Below are positions 49,492 to 54,488 of a DNA stretch of 54,488 nt, in pieces. The notes under the pieces are model-generated. The model did no database searches and had not been told where the DNA came from. It was given only the letters and a program-made list of their open reading frames with translations. Origin of the DNA: Cellulosimicrobium cellulans (GTDB taxonomy: Bacteria > Actinomycetota > Actinomycetes > Actinomycetales > Cellulomonadaceae); the NCBI RefSeq assembly GCF_007679345.1, contig NZ_VEGH01000021.1, positions 1-54,488 on the forward strand, read 5' to 3'. The position numbers and the translations under genes were made by a program. The first letter of the stretch is position 1. Each line of letters starts with the position of its first letter.

Positions 49492-50703
49492 CTACGGCAG
49501 CCGCACGTGCTGCGGGCCCAGCTCCGCGACGCTCCGCACGCCGAGCAGCGCCATCGTGCGCCGGACCTCGCGGGTCAGGATCTCCGCCGCCCGGTCGACA
49601 CCGCGCTCGCCCCCGGCCATCAGCCCGTACAGGTACGCCCGGCCCACCATCGTCGCGTCCGCCCCGAGCGCGAGCGCGGCCACGACGTCCGCGCCGGACA
49701 GGATGCCGGTGTCCAACCACACCTCGGCGCGGTCGCCGACCGCCTCCTTCGCGTCCGGCAGCAGCCGCAGCGGCACCGGCGCCCGGTCGAGCTGCCGCCC
49801 GCCGTGGTTGGACAGCACGATCGCGTCCGCACCGGCCTCGACCACCCGGCGCGCGTCCGCGACGGTCTGGATGCCCTTGATCACCAGCGGACCGTCCCAG
49901 GACGCCCGCAGCCACTCCAGGTCGGCGATCGTCATCGTCGGGTCGAACAGCTTGTCCAGCAGGTCCGCGACGGTCCCGCCCCAGGTCGACAGGGACGCGA
50001 ACTCCAGCGGCCGGGTGGTGAGGAGGTTGACCCACCACGCGGGGTGCATCCCCGCGTCCAGCACGGTCTTCACCGACAGCGCGGGCGGGATCGAGAACCC
50101 GTTGCGGGTGTCCCGCAGCCGCGCGCCGGCGACAGGCACGTCGACCGTGAGCTGCAGCGCCTCGAACCCCGACGCCTTCGCCCGGGCCATCAGGTCCTCG
50201 CCCGCGGCGCGGTCCTTCCACACGTAGAGCTGGAACCACTTGCGGGCGTCCGGGGCCGCCGCGGCGACGTCCTCGATCGACGTGGTGCCCATCGTCGACA
50301 GCGCGTACGGGATGCCGCGGCGCTCCGCGACCCGGGCGACGGCCCGCTCGCCCTCGTGGTGCATCATCCGCGTGAACCCGGTGGGGGCGAACGAGAACGG
50401 CACCGCGGCCGGCTTGCCGAGCATGTCGGTGGTCGTGTCGACCTCCGAGACGTCCTGCAGGATCGACGGGCTGAACTCGAGCTGCCGGAACAGCGACCGC
50501 GCGCGGCGCAGGCTGATCTCGGCCTCGGCGGCGCCGTCGGTGTAGTCGAACACCGACCGCGGCGTGCGGCGACGGGCGACCGTCCGCAGGTCGGCGATCG
50601 TCAGCGCGTCCGCCAGGCGGCGGCGCGTCGGGTCGAGCCGGACCGGCTTGGGCCGCAGCAGCGGCTTGAGCTCGGACCACTTCGGCAGCTGGCGCTCGGT
50701 CAT
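49492..50703 (-). CDS. lldD: FMN-dependent alpha-hydroxy-acid oxidase, LldD-like
   Basis: The product has 403 aa. It shows RRTPRSVFDYTDGAAEAEIS, PFSFAPTGFTRMMHHEGERA, STMGTTSIEDVA, FQLYVWKDR, LVIKGIQTVADARR and ADAIVLSNHGGRQLDRAPVP; the last contains the catalytic histidine and substrate arginine. It oxidises L-lactate or a related hydroxy acid to the keto acid. It lies 26 bases downstream of the aldolase/dehydrogenase gene with its own GGGAGGA Shine-Dalgarno, so the operon would take lactate made from lactaldehyde to pyruvate. Mycofactocin-linked relatives exist, so the electron acceptor is uncertain. Confidence 0.85.
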   Translation of the reverse strand: MTERQLPKWSELKPLLRPKPVRLDPTRRRLADALTIADLRTVARRRTPRSVFDYTDGAAEAEISLRRARSLFRQLEFSPSILQDVSEVDTTTDMLGKPAAVPFSFAPTGFTRMMHHEGERAVARVAERRGIPYALSTMGTTSIEDVAAAAPDARKWFQLYVWKDRAAGEDLMARAKASGFEALQLTVDVPVAGARLRDTRNGFSIPPALSVKTVLDAGMHPAWWVNLLTTRPLEFASLSTWGGTVADLLDKLFDPTMTIADLEWLRASWDGPLVIKGIQTVADARRVVEAGADAIVLSNHGGRQLDRAPVPLRLLPDAKEAVGDRAEVWLDTGILSGADVVAALALGADATMVGRAYLYGLMAGGERGVDRAAEILTREVRRTMALLGVRSVAELGPQHVRLP

Positions 50704-50729
50704 GGGCTGATCCTCCCTCGGGCCGCGGC

Positions 50730-52781
50730 TCAGCGCAGGAACGCGGCGGCGACGCCGGAGTCGACGGGGACGTGCAGGCCGGTGGTCTGCACCAGGTCCG
50801 GCCCGGTCAGCGCGAACACCGCGGCGGCGACGTGCTCGGGCAGCACCTCGCGCTTCAGCAGGGTGCGCTGGGCGTAGTAGGCGCCCAGCTCCTCCTCGGG
50901 GACGCCGTAGGTGGCTGCCCGCTGGGCGCCCCAGCCGCCGGCGAAGATGCCCGACCCGCGCACCACGCCGTCGGGGTTCACGCCGTTGACCCGGATGCCG
51001 TGCTCCCCGAGCTCGGCGGCCAGCAGCCGCACCTGGTGCGCCTGGTCCGCCTTGGTCGCGGAGTACGCGACGTTGTTCGGGCCGGCGAACAGCGAGTTCT
51101 TCGACGCGATGTACACGATGTCGCCGCCCATGCCCTGGGCGATCATCGCCCGCGCCGCCTCCCGGGAGACCAGGAACGACCCGCGGGCCATGACGTCGTG
51201 CTGCAGGTCCCAGTCCCGGGTCGTCGTCTCGAGCAGCGGCTTGGAGATCGACAGCCCCGCGTTGTTCACGACCAGGTCCACGCCGCCGAACGCCAGCACC
51301 GACTCGCGGACGAGCCCGGCGACGGCGTCCTCGTCGGTGACGTCCGCGCGCACGGCCACGGCGACGTCGGGCCCGCCGAGGGCTGCCGCCACCTCCTGCG
51401 CGCCCTCCAGGTTCACGTCCGCGGCCACGACGCACGCGCCCTCGGCGGCCAGCCGCTCGGCGATCGCCTTGCCGATGCCGGACCCGGCGCCGGTGACCAG
51501 CGCGACGCGGGTGGCCAGCGGCTTCGGCCTCGGCATCCGCGCGAGCTTGGCCTCCTCCAGCGCCCAGTACTCGATCCGGAACTTCTCCGACTCCGGGATG
51601 GGGGCGTAGGTGCTGATCGCCTCGGCACCGCGCATCACGTTGATCGCGTTGACGTAGAACTCCCCGGCCACGCGCGCCGTCTGCTTGTCCTTGCCGTACG
51701 AGAACATCCCGACCCCCGGCACCAGCACGATCGCCGGGTCCGCCCCGCGCATCGCGGGGGAGTCCGGTCCGGCGTGCCGCTCGTAGTACGCCCGGTACTC
51801 GTCGCGGTAGGCGGCGTGGCGCTCGCGCAGGTGCACGACCACCTCGTCCAGCGGGGCGTCCGCGGGCAGGTCGACGACCAGCGGCGAGACCTTCGTGCGC
51901 AGGAAGTGGTCCGGGCACGACGTGCCGAGCGCCGCGAGCCGGCCCAGCTCCTCGCGGGCGACGAGGTCGAGCACCACGTCGGTGTCGGTGTAGTGGCCGA
52001 CCTGGGGCCGGTCCGTCGACGCGAGCCCGCGGATCACCGGCGCCAGGGCCGCCGCCCGGGCGCGCCGCTCGTCGGCCGGCAGCGGCGCGTACCCGGGGCG
52101 GACCGCGCCGAACGGGTGCCGGCCCTCGGCGGCCAGCGCCTCGGTGCGCTCGGCGATGAACCGCTCGGCGGTGCGGATGATCCGCAGCGACCGCTCCTCG
52201 GCCTCCTCGGACGTGTCACCCCAGGCGGTGATCCCGTGACCGCCCAGGACGCAGCCGATCGCCTGGGGGTTCTGCTCCTTGATCGCGGCGATGTCCAGGC
52301 CCAGCTGGAACCCCGGCCGCCGCCACGGCACCCACACCACCGCGTCGCCGAACACCTCGCAGGTGAGCGCCGCGCCGTCCGCGGCGGTGGCCAGCGCGAT
52401 GCCCGCGTCCGGGTGCAGGTGGTCGACGTGCGCCGCGTCGACCAGGCCGTGCATCGCCGTGTCGATCGACGGCGCGGCGCCGCCGCGGCCGTGCAGGCAG
52501 TAGTCGAACGCCGCGACCATCTCGTCCTCGCGCTCGATCCCCGGGTACACCTCGACGAGCGCACGCAGCCGGTCCAGGCGCAGCACCGCGAGGTTCTTCT
52601 CGGTCAGCGTGCCGAGGTCGCCGCCCGACCCCTTCACCCACAGCAGCTCCACCGGCCGGCCGGTCGCCGGGTCGGTGGCGGTGCCCTTGGCGGACGTGTT
52701 GCCGCCGGCGTAGTTGGTGGTGCGCGGGTCGGCGCCGAGGCGGTTCGAGCGCGCGATCAGGTCGGCGGCGGGGTTGGACAT
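50730..52781 (-). CDS. bifunctional rhamnulose-1-phosphate aldolase / lactaldehyde dehydrogenase
   Basis: The product has 683 aa. The N-terminal class II aldolase domain has zinc-ligand histidines in AHVDHLHPDAGIALATA and the signature CVLGGHGITAWGD. The C-terminal SDR domain begins near residue 430 with ALVTGAGSGIGKAIAERLAA and contains NNAGLSISKP and the catalytic YSATK. Fusions of this kind split L-rhamnulose-1-phosphate into DHAP and L-lactaldehyde and then oxidise the lactaldehyde to lactate. No rhaA or rhaB gene is in the window. The start is the ATG after GGAGACGACG; the ATG at 52817 lies inside the operator. Confidence 0.9.
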   Translation of the reverse strand: MSNPAADLIARSNRLGADPRTTNYAGGNTSAKGTATDPATGRPVELLWVKGSGGDLGTLTEKNLAVLRLDRLRALVEVYPGIEREDEMVAAFDYCLHGRGGAAPSIDTAMHGLVDAAHVDHLHPDAGIALATAADGAALTCEVFGDAVVWVPWRRPGFQLGLDIAAIKEQNPQAIGCVLGGHGITAWGDTSEEAEERSLRIIRTAERFIAERTEALAAEGRHPFGAVRPGYAPLPADERRARAAALAPVIRGLASTDRPQVGHYTDTDVVLDLVAREELGRLAALGTSCPDHFLRTKVSPLVVDLPADAPLDEVVVHLRERHAAYRDEYRAYYERHAGPDSPAMRGADPAIVLVPGVGMFSYGKDKQTARVAGEFYVNAINVMRGAEAISTYAPIPESEKFRIEYWALEEAKLARMPRPKPLATRVALVTGAGSGIGKAIAERLAAEGACVVAADVNLEGAQEVAAALGGPDVAVAVRADVTDEDAVAGLVRESVLAFGGVDLVVNNAGLSISKPLLETTTRDWDLQHDVMARGSFLVSREAARAMIAQGMGGDIVYIASKNSLFAGPNNVAYSATKADQAHQVRLLAAELGEHGIRVNGVNPDGVVRGSGIFAGGWGAQRAATYGVPEEELGAYYAQRTLLKREVLPEHVAAAVFALTGPDLVQTTGLHVPVDSGVAAAFLR

Positions 52782-52804
52782 CGTCGTCTCCGGCTCGTGG
52801 GGGA

Positions 52805-52847
52805 TGAATCGATTCACAACCTAAGTGGGTCGATGGTCCCGCGTCAA
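52805..52847 (-). promoter_or_regulatory. promoter and LacI-family operator of the aldolase-lldD operon
   Basis: On the minus strand TTGACG (-35) and TAGGTT (-10) are 18 bases apart, close to the sigma-70/HrdB consensus. The perfect 12-bp palindrome TGAATCGATTCA begins one base after the -10 and covers the start of transcription. Such palindromes are typical LacI-family operators, for example of rhamnose regulators. Binding would block initiation, so induction by a rhamnose metabolite is expected. Confidence 0.75.
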
Positions 52848-52980
52848 CGGAGGGCGTGCGAGGGTGAGGTGCACCGCGAGCCGGCGGTGCGGGTCGTTGA
52901 GCGCGGCGCGCGGGGCGGTGTGGGTCGTGAGGTGCGGTGTGCGGAGGCCCGGGGCGAGGCTCGTGGTCCCGGGTCTCGAC

Positions 52981-53181
52981 CTAGGGCGCTGACCAGGCGG
53001 CGATCGCCAGCGGCACGAACAGCACCGCGGCGACAGCCGCGATGCCGAGGTACACCCGGAACATCGTGCGGCCGGCACCCGACGGCGCGGCGGGGGAGCG
53101 TCGTCGCAGCCACAGGATCACCCCGAACCCGACCGCCCCGACGACGACGAACGGGACCGCGAGCACCACGATGTCGGCCAT
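52981..53181 (-). CDS. small two-span membrane protein
   Basis: The product has 66 aa. Helix one is VVLAVPFVVVGAVGFGVILW, a short basic loop with RRRSPAAPSGAGR follows, and helix two is VYLGIAAVAAVLFVPLAIAA. The ATG has a perfect GAGGAGG Shine-Dalgarno. No family is recognised. It follows the right-hand DUF222 gene on the same strand. Confidence 0.72.
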   Translation of the reverse strand: MADIVVLAVPFVVVGAVGFGVILWLRRRSPAAPSGAGRTMFRVYLGIAAVAAVLFVPLAIAAWSAP

Positions 53182-53240
53182 CCAGCCTCCTCTGATCGGC
53201 AACGCTGCCACGGGCGGAGGACGGCCGCGCGACGGGCGGG

Positions 53241-54488
53241 TCAGAACGGGGGTGGTGCGTCGTAGGGGTCGGTGGTGGCGTCGTGGTTGCGGCCGGTGCC
53301 GGGTCGGGTGAGGTAGCGGTGCCCGGTGGGGGTGATCCACTCGAACAGGCCGGGTTGGATCTGGCGCAGGCGGAAGCCGCCGTCAGTCTTGAGCCGGTGG
53401 TGCCGGTGGCACAGGGGTCCGAGGTTGTCGGCGTCGGTGCGGCCGAGGGGCGTGTCGGGTGGGTCGCCTGGCCTTCGGTGGTACTCGATGGTGTGGTCGA
53501 GGTCGGCGCTGCGGGCCGGGACGGTGCAGCCGGGTGCGGCGCAGGTGGTGTCGCGGGTGCGGACGAACTCGTCGAGCGCGGCGGGTGGTCGATAGCGCTG
53601 GCGGCCGACGTCCAGGACCTGGCCGGTGAGGGGGTCGGTGATGATGCGCCGCCAGGTGCCGCCGTCGGCCAGGGCCCGGGCGCGCACGGCGTCGATCGGG
53701 CCGTACCCGTCGAGGTCGGCGGGGTGGTCGTCCAGGCCCAGGAGGGTGGAGGCGGCGATGGTGAGGTTGACCTCGGCGCCGGGGCGCCCCGCGCAGCGGG
53801 TGCAGCTGCGACGCGCGGCGGCGGTCGCGAGGTCGGACGCGGGCGCGGCCGGGACCGGAGCGGCCGGCGCAGCACCGGGCGCGGGCTCGGTGCTGGCAGG
53901 AGGTGGGGTCGGCGCGGTCTCGCCCGGCGCCATCTCGCTCGGTGTGGGCGCGATCGGCACGGATTCGGTCGGCGCCGTGCTGGCCTCGGGGTCGCTCACC
54001 GGGGTGAGCGTGGCGGTCGGGATCGGCTCGGCCGGCCGGGTGGGTGCGCCACGGGTGGTGGTCTCCGGCCACCGGCGCGATGCCCGGCGCCGGGTGGGGA
54101 CCGGTGCGGGTGGGTCGAGGTGGACCTCGAACGCCGGCCCGTCCGATTCGGGCACGTCACCCACGACCAGATCCCTGAAGCCGTCCGCACGGAGCTGGTC
54201 CAGGGTGCGGGGGTCGCCCAGGGCCTTGGCGGTGCGGGCCGCGTGGTGCAGGACCCCGTCGACCCGGGTGGCGTCCTCGGCGGCCAGCACCACCCACATC
54301 GCCGCCATCCCGTGCGGGCGGCGTCGGGGGCGGGTGACCCGGCGGGTGCACCGGGCGCGGGTGTTGCGTCCGGCCTCCCCTTGGGGGTCGGCGATCCGGA
54401 CCTCGCGGGCCACCCGCTGCTCGAGCTGCCGGCGGGAGCACTGGGCGGCGTCGGGCAGGACCGCGTCCTCCACGGCGTGCGCGGCCTG
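53241..54488 (-). CDS. DUF222 / HNH endonuclease family protein, 5' end cut by the window edge
   Basis: The visible 415 residues run from within DUF222 (AAHAVEDAVLPDAAQCSRRQ) through a variable Pro/Ala/Thr linker to the Cys pair CTRCAGRPGAEVNLTI. The HNH domain follows: TTCAAPGCTVPARSADLDHT, EYHRRPGD, DNLGPLCHRHHRLKTDGGF. Zinc-type cysteines and the HNH histidines are intact. The gene is a close paralogue of the one at the left edge and has the same orientation. A role in mobile-element maintenance or restriction has been suggested for this family, without proof. Confidence 0.9.
   Translation of the reverse strand, partial: QAAHAVEDAVLPDAAQCSRRQLEQRVAREVRIADPQGEAGRNTRARCTRRVTRPRRRPHGMAAMWVVLAAEDATRVDGVLHHAARTAKALGDPRTLDQLRADGFRDLVVGDVPESDGPAFEVHLDPPAPVPTRRRASRRWPETTTRGAPTRPAEPIPTATLTPVSDPEASTAPTESVPIAPTPSEMAPGETAPTPPPASTEPAPGAAPAAPVPAAPASDLATAAARRSCTRCAGRPGAEVNLTIAASTLLGLDDHPADLDGYGPIDAVRARALADGGTWRRIITDPLTGQVLDVGRQRYRPPAALDEFVRTRDTTCAAPGCTVPARSADLDHTIEYHRRPGDPPDTPLGRTDADNLGPLCHRHHRLKTDGGFRLRQIQPGLFEWITPTGHRYLTRPGTGRNHDATTDPYDAPPPF

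Noticed and set aside
1..54488. CRISPR arrays, tRNA or rRNA genes, insertion sequences, integrases and attachment sites
   Set aside because: No regularly spaced repeats, cloverleaf with TTCGA loop, ribosomal RNA blocks, transposase motifs or flanking direct repeats around the phage-like block were seen.

Overview
The window is very GC-rich (visibly above 70%), with dense genes, many GTG starts, 1-4 bp gene overlaps and many promoters whose -10 box lies 6-7 nt before the start codon. This, with a polyphosphate glucokinase, an F420/PPOX-type oxidoreductase, a ThrE exporter and gene blocks that recall Mycobacterium tuberculosis Rv2220-Rv2230, points to an actinobacterium, most likely Cellulomonas or a close relative in the Micrococcales (inference; no 16S gene is present).

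Layout. Both ends are cut through paralogous DUF222/HNH (13E12-repeat family) genes on the minus strand. From 1.5 to 5.4 kb come a zinc alcohol dehydrogenase and a Nif3 / zinc-ribbon / histidine-phosphatase operon. From 5.4 to 8.4 kb lies a lower-GC block that looks like a phage remnant: a holin-like membrane protein, an excisionase-like HTH protein, a lipoprotein, and a CHAP endolysin preceded by a 41-residue acidic peptide. From 8.6 to 18 kb come ThrE, YaaA, the RNase P RNA gene, small hypothetical genes, a GNAT, CsbD, a VOC protein, then ppgK and map. From 18 to 27.3 kb lie an M15 peptidase, an EEP-family protein, panB-nadE, and divergently glnA2-glnE.

The second half is more accessory. 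It holds an AI-2E family permease; a GH43 arabinosidase-like enzyme with a LacY-type symporter under a LacI-like operator; a GAF/PAS/SpoIIE phosphatase; a GT2 glycosyltransferase; two overlapping CNNM/CorC-type membrane genes behind a structured leader that can pair with their ribosome binding site; a GGDEF-EAL protein; a RibD-like reductase; a SolA-like flavoprotein; a PfkB kinase; a frameshifted alpha/beta hydrolase; a membrane-anchored ABhydrolase_9 protein; two acyltransferases; and a rhamnulose-1-phosphate aldolase/dehydrogenase with an LldD-like oxidase behind a clear promoter-operator.

How genes work together. GlnE is the modifier of glutamine synthetase, although the adjacent GlnA2 lacks the modified tyrosine region. 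The aldolase/dehydrogenase would convert L-rhamnulose-1-phosphate to DHAP and lactaldehyde, then to lactate, and the LldD-like enzyme would take lactate to pyruvate. The GH43 enzyme and the symporter form a glycan-scavenging pair. The phage-like lysin has no signal peptide and would need the holin-like protein, or cell lysis, to reach the wall.
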